NCBI GenBank assembly: GCA_022843605.1
Contig: JALHNI010000018.1
Coordinates: forward strand, 1-64,000
DNA from: Bryobacter sp.
Lineage (GTDB): Bacteria; Acidobacteriota; Terriglobia; Bryobacterales; Bryobacteraceae
Length of the DNA stretch: 64,000 nucleotides
Direction of reading: 5' to 3'
Shown here in pieces: positions 26,779 through 36,835 of the stretch. The translations under genes were made by a program, and so were the position numbers. Below the pieces are notes generated by a model. That model was not told the origin of the DNA. It did no database searches and saw only the letters and a list, made by a program, of their open reading frames with translations. The stretch's first letter is position 1. Each line of letters begins with the position of its first letter.

Positions 26779-28725
26779 TCAGCTCAAGCGCATACGGCGC
26801 AGAAGGCGGCCATAGCGAGCATCCTGACGAAGCGGCGCGTAGAGGGAATCCCACTGGAGGGTCGCACTGAGATCGCGCTGGTCAATGGCTTTTTCCAGCC
26901 ACTCGAAGGCGTGGTCAAGATCGCCGAGGCCCAGGTAGACGTGGGCGATGGCGAGGGCCGGAAAAGGACCGCGCTGCTGTTGCGCGAGGAAGTCGGCGAG
27001 AATGCGGCGTGCTTTGTCCTGGCGTCCGGCGAGGCCGTAGGCGTAGCCGAGGACGGAGCGTGTCCGGACGCCACCTTGGATGGCTGCGGCGGCTTCCAGT
27101 TCGGCGAGGCCCTCCTCGCGCTGACCGTTCAGGATCTGGGCGAGGCCGAGTCCCTGGCGTGCCAAGCCGAAGCCGGGTTCGAGTTCGAGAGCGCGCCGAA
27201 AGCGTTCGATGGCCTGATCATACTCGCCCATAACGGACCAGTAGCCGCCGACGGACTGGACGGCGTAGGGCGAAAGGGGATCGAGGTCCGCGCTGATGGT
27301 GCGATGGACGAGCACTTCGCGATGGCGGCCCATGATGGCGAGGAAGCGGGAGTACCAAAGGTGGCCCAAGGCACTGGAGGGGCTGAGTTCAAGGCCGCGG
27401 CGAAACTGACGCTCGGCGCCAGCCCAGTCAAAGGCATACTCAGCGCAGATGGCCAGGCTGAAGTGGGCGTCGCCGAGAGCGGGGTCGAGTTGCAGGGCGC
27501 GGGCGGCTGAGGCCTTGGCTTTGCTCGCCACCTCGTGGGCTGGGGTTCCCGAGACGTGGGCGAGCATGATCCAGGTATTGGCGAGGGCGGCGTGAGCGCG
27601 GGCGAAGGAGGCATCGGTTTGAATCGCCTGCTCAAAGTGCTCCACGGCGCGCTGCAGACTGGGGGCGCTCAGCTCGTTCCAGGAGCGAAGACCTTCGAGG
27701 TAGTGCCGGTAGGCCGCGGGGGAGACAGCACCAGCGGAGACGGTGGCGCGGTCAGGGTTCGAGCTTCCGGTGCGCAAGACATGCACGACTTCGGCGGCAA
27801 TCTCCGCCTCGATGGAGGCATCGAACTGCGGTTGGAAAGTGAAGCTGCCGTACCAGAGGGGTTGGGAGGCTTCGGCGGCTTCCAGGCGGACTCGTAAACG
27901 GAAAGAGTCGCCGTCGCGCTCGATAGTGCCTTTCAGGATCGCGTCGACGCGTAGCTGCGCCTTCAGGCTGGAGACGCTTTGATCGGCCTTGCTAACCCGG
28001 AAGACGGAAGTGCGGGCGACGACGCGGAGGCCAGGTTCGCGCGAGAGGGAGTCAATGAGGCTGGAGGTGAGGCCCTCGCTGATGGAGTCCTGTTGGCGGT
28101 CGCCACTGAGGTTGGCGATGGGCATGATCGCGAGGCTCTCGAAGGCAACCGGAGACGGGGGAGCAGGGCTGGTGGGCGCCGGGCGGACGAAGTAGCCTAC
28201 GACGGCAGCAAGGACAACGGTGGAGCAGGCCAGAGCTACCATCGGCCAACGCCGGGCGGGCGGAAGCTGGAGGGGTGACGGTTCTTCAGGTTCGGCGACA
28301 GGCGGACTGGGAAGCGACGGGGCCTCGACTTCATTGGCCCAGGTCCGGAAGACGGGCAGGTAAGAGCCTTTCGGCAATTCGATGCGGATGGGTTCAGCCG
28401 CGCCTTCCTCGGCGTAGAACTTCGCAAGACGGGCGCGGAGCTTGCGGGCCTCGGTGCGCACGATCGGGTCGAGCCGGGGGTCAAAGGTGCCACCGCGCTC
28501 AAAGGCGCCGACGCCCACGGTGAACTCCTTGAGTTGCGATCCGCGACCGGCGAGGGTCTCTTCGACGGTGAACTTTAGGAAGCGGCGTTGCCCATGGGCG
28601 GCTCGAAAGACCTGGCTTTCGAGAAGACGATGCAAGGCGGCACGGACCATGGCCTCTGAAACAGCGGCGTCCACTACCGGGTCGCCCCAGCTTGCCAAGG
28701 CATCGTTGTCAACTGGATTCGCCAT
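26779..28725 (-). CDS. Membrane regulator-like protein with TolB-N and TPR domains
   Basis: A 648-residue protein starting at the ATG at 28725 with GGGAG upstream. Residues about 20-125 are a conserved N-terminal module (FLKFTVEETLAGRG, LKEFTVGVGAFERG, DPIVRTEARKLRARL, ELPKGSYLPVF) found in CadC- and cyclase-associated signalling proteins. A single transmembrane helix follows near residues 160-180. A TolB-N-like domain (LAIMPIANLSGDRQQDSISEGL, LRVVARTSVFRV) and several TPR repeats lie outside the cytoplasm. It sits between qhpG and the TonB gene on the same strand. It may sense periplasmic conditions and control the qhp genes in place of the AraC-type QhpR; this is inference from position. 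Confidence 0.75.
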   Translation of the reverse strand: MANPVDNDALASWGDPVVDAAVSEAMVRAALHRLLESQVFRAAHGQRRFLKFTVEETLAGRGSQLKEFTVGVGAFERGGTFDPRLDPIVRTEARKLRARLAKFYAEEGAAEPIRIELPKGSYLPVFRTWANEVEAPSLPSPPVAEPEEPSPLQLPPARRWPMVALACSTVVLAAVVGYFVRPAPTSPAPPSPVAFESLAIMPIANLSGDRQQDSISEGLTSSLIDSLSREPGLRVVARTSVFRVSKADQSVSSLKAQLRVDAILKGTIERDGDSFRLRVRLEAAEASQPLWYGSFTFQPQFDASIEAEIAAEVVHVLRTGSSNPDRATVSAGAVSPAAYRHYLEGLRSWNELSAPSLQRAVEHFEQAIQTDASFARAHAALANTWIMLAHVSGTPAHEVASKAKASAARALQLDPALGDAHFSLAICAEYAFDWAGAERQFRRGLELSPSSALGHLWYSRFLAIMGRHREVLVHRTISADLDPLSPYAVQSVGGYWSVMGEYDQAIERFRRALELEPGFGLARQGLGLAQILNGQREEGLAELEAAAAIQGGVRTRSVLGYAYGLAGRQDKARRILADFLAQQQRGPFPALAIAHVYLGLGDLDHAFEWLEKAIDQRDLSATLQWDSLYAPLRQDARYGRLLRRMRLS

Positions 28726-28823
28726 GCTCTCCCAATTCGCGAACTGCCACAAACGGGGTGAAAAACGGCGGTAAGACGGACCGTCAGACTACGGGCGAGG
28801 TAGCCGCTAGGCTAGCATGACGC

Positions 28824-29822
28824 TCAGGCAGCGTCAACACGCTGGAGGTCGAAGCCGCTAAGGCGGAACCGGCCAAGCGGACGGGGCGCCGGTTGGCGAG
28901 AAAGCCAGTCGAGTCCGTCGCGGAGAGACTGAGCTTCCGTTTGCCACCAATCGGTGGAACCGCCGGTGGAGTAGAACTGCAGGCACTGTTCCAAGTGGCG
29001 CTGGAGACCGGCGCGGAGGCGCAGGCGGTACTCCCAAAGGAGGTCGTCGAGGTTCGGGGACGAGGCGCGGATGATGGCGCAGGCGAGGATCGCCTCGCGA
29101 ATCGCGTGGCCGGTGCCGTCGCCGCAGAGCGGATCGAAGCCAAGCGCGGCAGAGCCGCAAGCGAACCAGTTTGGCCCGCAGAGCGGATCGGTGATGCGGG
29201 GGTGCGACGGGAAACTGCCACCCGTAGAGACGACGGCGTCGACGCTTTGTGCGACGAGACGGCTCTCGCTCAGGAGTGCCTCTGTTGCGGCACCGGCGGT
29301 GAGCAGCCACGCAGTTTGGGAATTGACGGGCAGAAGGAAGAGCCAGCCGGAGGGGACCGATTCGACGAGACAGGCTGCGGCGTCGGCGCGGGAAGAGAGA
29401 CGGACTTCCGTGGCGGCGGCGGTGCGATTGCCGAAGGCATGAAGGGTGGAGGTTTCGAGGGCGCGGGAGGTATGGATGGTCCAGGCGGGTTGGGGAGCTG
29501 GGTTGGGATCGCTGGGGTTTTGGAGGCGGCTCAGGAGTTCCGTTTCGGAGACGACAATGGCGCGATGAGGCAGGTCGACGGGAGCGGCGTCGCCCCAGGC
29601 GACGATGCGACGGCGGATTTGCCAGAGTCCGTCGAGGAGGTCCGTTCGTCGCCAAACGTCGGTAAGCAGGGTCTGGGTGGCGGGGCTAAGCATGACCGCG
29701 GGGACGCGAGGCCGGTGACTTAAGTCAAGGTACACGGAGGCGCCGGCGGCGGTGAGAAGCTGCTGGCAACAGGAAGCCGCGACGCCGGTCCCGCGGATCT
29801 CGACGGCTAGGCGCTCAAGCAT
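28824..29822 (-). CDS. qhpG: QhpG-like FAD-dependent monooxygenase
   Basis: A 332-residue flavoprotein. The N-terminal GTGVAASCCQQLL is the dinucleotide-binding turn, and the later segment FACGSAALGFDPLCGDGTGHAIREAIL is the GD-box and FAD-contact region of the flavin monooxygenase/tryptophan-halogenase class. In characterised qhp systems QhpG hydroxylates the gamma-subunit tryptophan on the way to tryptophylquinone. Here it is separated from qhpA by two genes but on the same strand, and it is the only flavin monooxygenase in the window. It has its own TACAAT box eight bases before the ATG. Family confident; the QhpG role is inferred from context. Confidence 0.75.
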   Translation of the reverse strand: MLERLAVEIRGTGVAASCCQQLLTAAGASVYLDLSHRPRVPAVMLSPATQTLLTDVWRRTDLLDGLWQIRRRIVAWGDAAPVDLPHRAIVVSETELLSRLQNPSDPNPAPQPAWTIHTSRALETSTLHAFGNRTAAATEVRLSSRADAAACLVESVPSGWLFLLPVNSQTAWLLTAGAATEALLSESRLVAQSVDAVVSTGGSFPSHPRITDPLCGPNWFACGSAALGFDPLCGDGTGHAIREAILACAIIRASSPNLDDLLWEYRLRLRAGLQRHLEQCLQFYSTGGSTDWWQTEAQSLRDGLDWLSRQPAPRPLGRFRLSGFDLQRVDAA

Positions 29823-29830
29823 GAGCCGCT

Positions 29831-29836
29831 ATTGTA
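29831..29836 (-). promoter_or_regulatory. Candidate -10 box (TACAAT) for qhpG, leaderless geometry
   Basis: TACAAT on the minus strand ends eight bases before the ATG at 29822, within the 35-base gap after clpX. No Shine-Dalgarno is present. It could make qhpG independent of clpX transcription. Confidence 0.5.
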
Positions 29837-29857
29837 CGATGCCGGATCGGGCGGACG

Positions 29858-31126
29858 CTACCCGGCTTTTTCGAGGAGGGCCATGCTGATTTTCTGCGCG
29901 GTGACCATCTCTTTGGTGACGACGAACTCGCGGACCTTCTTGTAGGAAGGAACGTAGTACATGAGGTCGAGCATCATTTCTTCGAGAATCATGCGGAGGC
30001 CGCGGGCGCCGACTTTACGCTCCATGGCCATCTGAGCGACGGCTTCGAGAGCGTCATCGGTGAAGCGCAGCTTGACGTTCTCGAACTCAAACAGCTTCTG
30101 ATACTGCTTGATGAGGGCGTTCTTGGGCTTGGTGAGGATCTGGACGAGGGCTTCCTTGGAGAGGTCCTCGAGCACGGCGATGACCGGCAAGCGGCCGATA
30201 AATTCGGGGATGAAGCCGGACTTGATGAGGTCCATCGGTTGGACGTCTTTCAGCATGTCGATGTCACGCTTCGGATTGACGTGCTTGCGGGCTTCGTTGG
30301 GATCTTCAGGACCGCTGAAGCCAATCTGGCGTTTGCCGACGCGGCGCGAAATGATGCGCTCCAAGCCGACGAAGGCGCCGCCGCAGATGAACAGAATGTT
30401 GGAAGTATCGACGGGCGTGAATTCCTGATGGGGGTGCTTGCGTCCGCCCTGGGGCGGCACGTTGGCCACGGTGCCTTCGAGAATCTTGAGCAGGGCCTGC
30501 TGGACGCCCTCGCCCGAAACGTCGCGGGTGATGGAGGGGTTATCGTCCTTGCGGCCGATCTTGTCGATTTCGTCGATGTAAATTATGCCCTGCTGCGCGC
30601 GGGCGACATCCCAATCGGCGTTCTGCAGGAGGCGGAGAATGATGTTCTCTACGTCCTCACCGACGTAACCGGCTTCGGTAAGCGTGGTGGCGTCGACGAT
30701 CGCAAAGGGGACGTCCAGGATGCGGGCGAGCGTCTGGGCCAGCAACGTTTTACCGGTGCCGGTGGGCCCGATGAGCATGATGTTGGACTTGGCGACTTCG
30801 ACATCGTTGCCGCGCTGCTTGTTCATCTGAATGCGCTTGTAGTGGTTGTAGACCGCAACGGCAAGCTTCTTTTTGGTCTCGTCCTGGCCGATGACAAACT
30901 GGTCGAGGTATTCCTTTAATTCCAGCGGTTTGGGAAGCTTATTGGGCCCCACCTGTTGATGGTCGGCCTTGTCGTCTTCGAGGATGGAGTTGCAGACGTT
31001 GATGCACTCGTCGCAAATATAAGCGCGGGGATAATCAGAGGGGGAAGAGATGAGTTTGCCGACTACATCCTGACTCTTATGACAAAACGAACAACGCAAC
31101 GTATCGTCGGATCCGGAACGCTTCAC
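29858..31126 (-). CDS. clpX: ClpX, ATP-dependent unfoldase of the ClpXP protease
   Basis: A complete 422-residue ClpX. The zinc finger is Cys12, Cys15, Cys38 and Cys41. Walker A is GPTGTGKT, Walker [11 protein letters not shown], the pore loop GYVG, and the ClpP-contact loop carries IGF in KRQIGFSG. The protein unfolds tagged substrates and feeds them to ClpP in the cytoplasm. The start is GTG at 31126 with AAAGGGAGG four bases upstream. The usual neighbours tig and clpP are not adjacent on the upstream side; a divergent molybdenum hydroxylase operon is there instead. The downstream qhpG gene is 35 bases away on the same strand. Confidence 0.98.
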   Translation of the reverse strand: MKRSGSDDTLRCSFCHKSQDVVGKLISSPSDYPRAYICDECINVCNSILEDDKADHQQVGPNKLPKPLELKEYLDQFVIGQDETKKKLAVAVYNHYKRIQMNKQRGNDVEVAKSNIMLIGPTGTGKTLLAQTLARILDVPFAIVDATTLTEAGYVGEDVENIILRLLQNADWDVARAQQGIIYIDEIDKIGRKDDNPSITRDVSGEGVQQALLKILEGTVANVPPQGGRKHPHQEFTPVDTSNILFICGGAFVGLERIISRRVGKRQIGFSGPEDPNEARKHVNPKRDIDMLKDVQPMDLIKSGFIPEFIGRLPVIAVLEDLSKEALVQILTKPKNALIKQYQKLFEFENVKLRFTDDALEAVAQMAMERKVGARGLRMILEEMMLDLMYYVPSYKKVREFVVTKEMVTAQKISMALLEKAG

Positions 31127-31349
31127 GCGGCCTCCCTTTGATTGAATGAGACAAATCCCGTATGGCCGTACTGGGAGCTAGGTACCAACGAACTGGGGTG
31201 ATGACCGGTGAAAATTTGCACGCACAACTCTGCACCAAGTATAACAGCGACCCTCAATCTGACCATCGCCTTTTTTGCCGCTGCCACCTGGGCGAAATTC
31301 CTGATACCCTACCGGAACAGGCAGCCAGCCGAGCGAAAAGGAGTGCTTG

Positions 31350-31805
31350 ATGATCAAGCTCAAAGTGAACGGCAAGAGCCGAAATTTCGATGGCGATCCC
31401 GCCATGCCCCTGCTGTGGTTCCTGCGCGACGAACTCACCCTGACCGGCACCAAGTTTGGCTGCGGCATGGGACTTTGCGGGGCGTGCACGGTGCATGTGA
31501 ACGGCGAGGCGGCGCGCAGTTGCACGACGCCGATGAGCGAGGCGTCTGGCAAGAGCGTGACCACCATTGAGGGGCTGAGCGCGCAGGCAAATCACCCGGT
31601 GCAGCAGGCGTGGAAACAATGCAACGTGGCGCAATGCGGTTATTGCCAGAGTGGGCAGATCATGCAGGCCGCATCGCTGCTGAAAGTGACGCCGAAGCCG
31701 AACGATCAGCAAATTGACCAGGCAATGCAGGGCAATATCTGCCGCTGTGGCACCTATCAACGCATTCGTTCCGCGATCAAGCTGGCGGCGGGGGTGAAGG
31801 CATGA
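31350..31805 (+). CDS. 2Fe-2S subunit of an isoquinoline 1-oxidoreductase-type hydroxylase
   Basis: A 151-residue small subunit with the two clusters of molybdenum hydroxylases. The plant-type ferredoxin cluster uses Cys38, Cys43, Cys46 and Cys58 ([17 protein letters not shown]); the second, helical cluster uses [10 protein letters not shown] and [10 protein letters not shown]. It carries electrons from the molybdenum site on the partner subunit. The ATG at 31350 is preceded by AAGGAG six bases upstream. The stop overlaps the start of the large subunit (ATGA). This corresponds to IorA of isoquinoline 1-oxidoreductase. Confidence 0.93.
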   Translation: MIKLKVNGKSRNFDGDPAMPLLWFLRDELTLTGTKFGCGMGLCGACTVHVNGEAARSCTTPMSEASGKSVTTIEGLSAQANHPVQQAWKQCNVAQCGYCQSGQIMQAASLLKVTPKPNDQQIDQAMQGNICRCGTYQRIRSAIKLAAGVKA

Positions 31806-34042
31806 GCGTTCTGGTGACACGTCAATCGCGCCGGGGATTCCTCGGGCAGATGTTTTCCGCGGGCACGCTGATTTTGGGGGCGGGTCCGCTAGCTTCTTCC
31901 GCTGCGCAATCGCCGCAGCCGTGGATGCCGAACGTCTTCGTTGGCATTGCACCTAATGGCCTGGTGACGATCATTGCGCACCGGTCCGAGATGGGCACGG
32001 GCATCCGGACGGCGTTGCCGATGCTGTTGGCCGAGGAGCTTGAGGCTGACTGGAAGCGCGTGAAGGTGGAGCAGGCGCTCGGGAACACGAAGTACGGTTC
32101 GCAGAATACGGACGGCTCATGCTCCATCCGTGACTTTGTGGACGTGATTAAGGAGAGCGGCGCTTCGGCACGGCTGATGCTGGAGCGGGCGGCGGCGGCG
32201 AAGTGGGGCGTGCCCGCCGGCGAGGTGGAAGCGCGCAACCACGAGGTGGTGCATACGAAGTCCGGCAAGAAGGCCGGCTTCGGTGAACTGGTCGCTTTGG
32301 CCGCCAAGCAACCGGTACCGAAGAAGGAAGAACTGAAGTTTAAACCGGCTTCGGCATACCGTTATGTGGGCAAGGACGTGCCGATTATCGATCAGGACGA
32401 CATCGTCGCGGGCAAGGGCACGTTCGGGATGGACGCCCGCGTTCCAGGCATGGTGTATGCGTCGATCGAACGATCGCCAGTGTACGGCGGGGTGCTGAAG
32501 AGCTTTGACGATGCCGCCGCCAAGCAGGTGAAGGGCGTCGAGGGGACGGTGGTGATCGAAGGCTTTAAGCCGCCGCACAACTTCCAGGCTTTGGGGGGCG
32601 TAGCGGTGATCGCCAACAGCACTTGGGCGGCGATGCAGGGCCGCAAGAAGCTGAAGGTGGAGTGGGACTCCGGCAAGAATGCGACGTTCGATTCGGCGGC
32701 ATTCAAGAAGTCACTGCAGACGACGGCGCGGGCGCCGCAGAAGGTGGTGCGCAACGTCGGGAATGTCGATGCGGCGTTCTCAAGCGCGGCGAAGACCATC
32801 GAGGCCGAGTATTACGTGCCGATGTTGTCGCACGCGCCGATGGAGCCCCCGGTGGCCGTCGCGGACTTTAAGGACGGCAAGGTAACTTGCTGGTGCCCGA
32901 CCCAGAATCCGCAGGCCGTGCAGGAGACCGTAGGGGCGGCGTTGGGGATCAAGAAAGAAGACGTCATCTGCCACGTGACGCTGCTGGGCGGCGGATTTGG
33001 CCGCAAGAGTAAGCCGGACTACGTCGCCGAAGCGGCTTTGATCTCGAAGAAGCTCGGAAAGCCGGTGAAGGTGGTGTGGAGCCGGGAAGACGACATCCGG
33101 TTCGACTTCTATCACACGGTGGCGGCGATGTACATGAAGGCCGGCGTGGATCAGCAGGGTAAGCCGACCGCCTGGCTGCAGCGCTCGGTGTTTCCGTCGA
33201 TCTCATCGACGTTCGACGCTTCATCCGAGTATGGCTTCGATGTCGAACTCGGCATGGGACTGGTGGATACGCCTTGGGCGATTCCGAACCAGCGCGCCGA
33301 AAACGGACCGGCGAAGAACCACGTGCGCATCGGCTGGATGCGGGCGGTGGCCAACATTTACCATGCCTTCGGCGTGCACTCGTTTATCGACGAGTTGGCC
33401 GCGTCGGCGGGACGGGACCGGGTGGAGTATCTGCTGGCGACGATCGGGGCGGATCGCAAGATCGACTTCGAAGCCGAGGGCACCAAGTTCTGGAACAACG
33501 GGCAGCCGCTCGACAAGTTCCCGTTCGACACTGCGCGGCTGCGCCGCGTGATTCAGTTGGCGGCGGAGAAGTCCGGCTGGGCGAACTACAAGCCCACCAA
33601 GGGCCGGGCGCTGGGTATTGCGGCCCATCGCAGCTTCCTCACCTATGTGGCAGCGGTGGTGGAGGTGGAAGTGGACGACAAGGGCGTCGTGCGCATTCCG
33701 CGAGTGGATCTGGCGATCGACGCAGGGCAGATTATTCATCCGGACCGGGTGAAGGCGCAATTTGAGGGTGCGGCGGTGTTCGGCACCAGCATCGCGATGA
33801 TGGGCGAAATCACGGCGGCGGATGGGCGGATTCAGCAGTCGAATTTCCACAACTATCCGGTGGCGCGCATGAACGAGTCTCCGATGATCACGAATGTGCA
33901 CATCGTGCCGAGTAACGCGGCGCATTCGGGCGTGGGCGAACCGGGGGTGCCGCCGATCGCGCCGGCCATCACCAACGCGATCTTTGCCGCGACGGGCAAA
34001 CGTATCCGGGAACTGCCGATCAAGAAGACGAAACTGGTCTGA
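31802..34042 (+). CDS. Tat-exported molybdopterin subunit, isoquinoline 1-oxidoreductase beta-like
   Basis: A 746-residue large subunit of the xanthine dehydrogenase superfamily, IorB type. Arg10-Arg11 in SRRGFLG starts a twin-arginine signal, so the folded heterodimer is exported to the periplasm and the small subunit would be carried along with it. Molybdenum cofactor contacts include [32 protein letters not shown] and the catalytic glutamate in GVGEPGVPP. Enzymes of this group hydroxylate N-heterocycles or oxidise aldehydes and pass electrons to a cytochrome. No cytochrome or XdhC-type chaperone lies next to it. A strong terminator follows at 34060. Confidence 0.92.
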   Translation: MSVLVTRQSRRGFLGQMFSAGTLILGAGPLASSAAQSPQPWMPNVFVGIAPNGLVTIIAHRSEMGTGIRTALPMLLAEELEADWKRVKVEQALGNTKYGSQNTDGSCSIRDFVDVIKESGASARLMLERAAAAKWGVPAGEVEARNHEVVHTKSGKKAGFGELVALAAKQPVPKKEELKFKPASAYRYVGKDVPIIDQDDIVAGKGTFGMDARVPGMVYASIERSPVYGGVLKSFDDAAAKQVKGVEGTVVIEGFKPPHNFQALGGVAVIANSTWAAMQGRKKLKVEWDSGKNATFDSAAFKKSLQTTARAPQKVVRNVGNVDAAFSSAAKTIEAEYYVPMLSHAPMEPPVAVADFKDGKVTCWCPTQNPQAVQETVGAALGIKKEDVICHVTLLGGGFGRKSKPDYVAEAALISKKLGKPVKVVWSREDDIRFDFYHTVAAMYMKAGVDQQGKPTAWLQRSVFPSISSTFDASSEYGFDVELGMGLVDTPWAIPNQRAENGPAKNHVRIGWMRAVANIYHAFGVHSFIDELAASAGRDRVEYLLATIGADRKIDFEAEGTKFWNNGQPLDKFPFDTARLRRVIQLAAEKSGWANYKPTKGRALGIAAHRSFLTYVAAVVEVEVDDKGVVRIPRVDLAIDAGQIIHPDRVKAQFEGAAVFGTSIAMMGEITAADGRIQQSNFHNYPVARMNESPMITNVHIVPSNAAHSGVGEPGVPPIAPAITNAIFAATGKRIRELPIKKTKLV

Positions 34043-34059
34043 TCCGGTCCGACATCCAC

Positions 34060-34105
34060 ACCGCATAAGCCCCTGTAGCGCAGGAACTTATGCGGTTTTC
34101 TTTTG
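34060..34105 (+). terminator. Intrinsic terminator
   Basis: A 10-base perfect stem, ACCGCATAAG at 34060-34069 with CTTATGCGGT at 34087-34096, has an inner CCTG/CAGG pairing in the loop and is followed by TTTTCTTTT. It ends the molybdenum hydroxylase operon. Confidence 0.9.
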
Positions 34106-34183
34106 TCCGCGGAGCTATTACACAACTATTACATTGCCTACAAAAAAGATCGGTTACGCTTATCTTGGATTCGATCTAAATCT

Positions 34184-35065
<882 letters not shown>

Positions 35066-35071
35066 GAATTC

Positions 35072-35100
35072 AGCGGACCGGCGGTCGGTGCCGGTCCGCT
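35072..35100 (+). terminator. Hairpin after the desaturase gene
   Basis: AGCGGACCGG pairs perfectly with CCGGTCCGCT across a nine-base loop, seven bases after the desaturase stop. The following run, TTCCCTC, is a poor U-tract, so this may be a weak terminator or an mRNA-stabilising hairpin. Confidence 0.5.
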
Positions 35101-35138
35101 TCCCTCGACTTCCCTGCCCGCTCTAAGGCATCCTTAAG

Positions 35139-36068
35139 ATGCACGTGGTCATCCCCCGCCGGCGCAAGTCCGTTTATTTCTTCACCGCCCTGGGCGTTTG
35201 CCTGGTGGCCGTGGCGATTGCGCTGAATGTGAGTTGGGGGATGATTCTCAACTGGCGCACCAGTCTGGTGTTCGTCTTTGGCGTCATCTTCTTCCTGATC
35301 ATCATTGCGGGCGTGGTGCTGAACACCATTTTCCTGGTGCGGGAAATCAAGCGGAATGAGCAGCACGACGCCTTCATGAATGCGGTGACGCATGAGTTGA
35401 AGACGCCCGTCGCATCGATCCGGCTGTACCTGGAGACCCTGCAAAAACGCGACCTGGACGAAGCGAAGCGCCAGGAGTTTTACCAGATCATGCTGAGCGA
35501 CTCGGACCGGCTCATCTCCACGATCGATCAGGTGCTGAATGCCGCGCGCACGTCCACCTCGAACGCGACGCAATCGAGATCCCGGCTGGATGTCGGCGCG
35601 CTGGTGGAAGAGATTATCCGACTGGCCCGGACGCGCCATCATCTGGAGCCCGAGGCGGTTCAATTGACGACGGTTTTTGGGGAACACGAGCGCCCGCAAG
35701 TGGTGGGCGATGCCGATGAACTGAAGGCCGCAATCTCCAATCTGGTGGACAATGCCATCAAGTACTCGGGACCGCAGGTGCGTGTGGTGGTGAAACTGGA
35801 TCGGGCCAAGGAAAAGCCAGGGGTCGCGATCCGGGTGACGGATGAAGGGCCCGGCATCGCTCCTACCGAGTTGAAGCGCATCTTCAAGCGTTTCTACCGC
35901 ATTCCCGGTTCAGTGTCGGCCCGCATCAAAGGGACCGGCATCGGATTGTTCATCGTGCGTTCGGTGGCGCGGCGGCACGGCGGACGGGCCTATGCGGAGA
36001 GCCCGGGGTTGGGATTCGGCAGTACCTTCACGTTGGAGTTGCCGCTGCCACCGGAGGAGCGAAGCTGA
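35139..36068 (+). CDS. Two-component sensor histidine kinase
   Basis: A 309-residue membrane kinase. Two transmembrane helices (about 13-35 and 43-66) flank a very short extracellular loop, so the protein probably senses the membrane itself or a partner. The phosphoacceptor is His85 in [10 protein letters not shown]. The ATPase part has [10 protein letters not shown] (N box), DEGPGI (G1), the F box FKRFYRIP and GTGIGL (G2). It phosphorylates the response regulator encoded immediately downstream, whose ATG overlaps this gene's TGA by one base. The stimulus is unknown. Confidence 0.92.
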   Translation: MHVVIPRRRKSVYFFTALGVCLVAVAIALNVSWGMILNWRTSLVFVFGVIFFLIIIAGVVLNTIFLVREIKRNEQHDAFMNAVTHELKTPVASIRLYLETLQKRDLDEAKRQEFYQIMLSDSDRLISTIDQVLNAARTSTSNATQSRSRLDVGALVEEIIRLARTRHHLEPEAVQLTTVFGEHERPQVVGDADELKAAISNLVDNAIKYSGPQVRVVVKLDRAKEKPGVAIRVTDEGPGIAPTELKRIFKRFYRIPGSVSARIKGTGIGLFIVRSVARRHGGRAYAESPGLGFGSTFTLELPLPPEERS

Positions 36069-36793
36069 TGGCGCTCGCGCGCATTCTGATCGTCGAGGAC
36101 GAGAAGCACTTGGCCGATGGCCTGCGCTTCAACCTGGAGGCCGAAGGATACGAAGTCGAAACGGTGGACAACGGGGAGGAAGCGCTCACCAAGGGCGATT
36201 TTGACCTGGTGCTTCTCGACGTGATGTTGCCCGGGATGGACGGCTTCGATGTGGCGACAGCGCTGCGGGCGCGCGGCGAAGTAGTCCCAATCCTGATGCT
36301 GACGGCACGGAGCCGCCCCGAGGACGTGTTGAAGGGGTTCGCCGCGGGTGCAGACGATTACCTGCCCAAACCCTTCGACCTGGCCATCCTGATGGCCCGG
36401 GTGATGGGTCTGTTGCGGCGCGCCCAGTGGCTGAAGCAGCAGCCGGCGGCAGCAGCAGCGGATGCCTTTGAATTCGCGGGCAAGCGGGTGGATTTCGACC
36501 TACTGGAACTCGCCGCCAAAGGAGAGCGCATTCCACTGACCCAAATGGAGGCCAGCCTGCTGCGATATCTGATTCAGAATGAGGGGCGGGCCGTCAGCCG
36601 CAAGTCGATTCTGGAGACGGTGTGGGATGTCCACGAAGACACCGACACCCGGGCGATCGACAATTTCATCGTCCGGCTGAGAAAATACGTCGAAGAGGAC
36701 GCCGCACACCCCCGACATCTGCTCACCGTTCGGGGAATTGGTTACCGTTTCGTTGCAACGCCAAATTCTGGCAACGAAACTGCACCTGACTGA
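36068..36793 (+). CDS. OmpR-family response regulator
   Basis: A 241-residue regulator with an N-terminal receiver (acidic pair Glu10-Asp11, phosphoacceptor Asp51 in LLDVMLPGMDGF, Lys in LPKPFD) and a C-terminal winged helix (ILETVWDVHEDTDTRAIDNFIVRLRKYVE, then TVRGIGYRF). It binds promoter DNA when phosphorylated by the kinase encoded just upstream. The two genes overlap by one base. Targets are not evident. Confidence 0.93.
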   Translation: MALARILIVEDEKHLADGLRFNLEAEGYEVETVDNGEEALTKGDFDLVLLDVMLPGMDGFDVATALRARGEVVPILMLTARSRPEDVLKGFAAGADDYLPKPFDLAILMARVMGLLRRAQWLKQQPAAAAADAFEFAGKRVDFDLLELAAKGERIPLTQMEASLLRYLIQNEGRAVSRKSILETVWDVHEDTDTRAIDNFIVRLRKYVEEDAAHPRHLLTVRGIGYRFVATPNSGNETAPD

Positions 36794-36835
36794 ATCTGAT
36801 AGCTTTGTCTGAGGCGTCGGGGCAATAAATCACAC

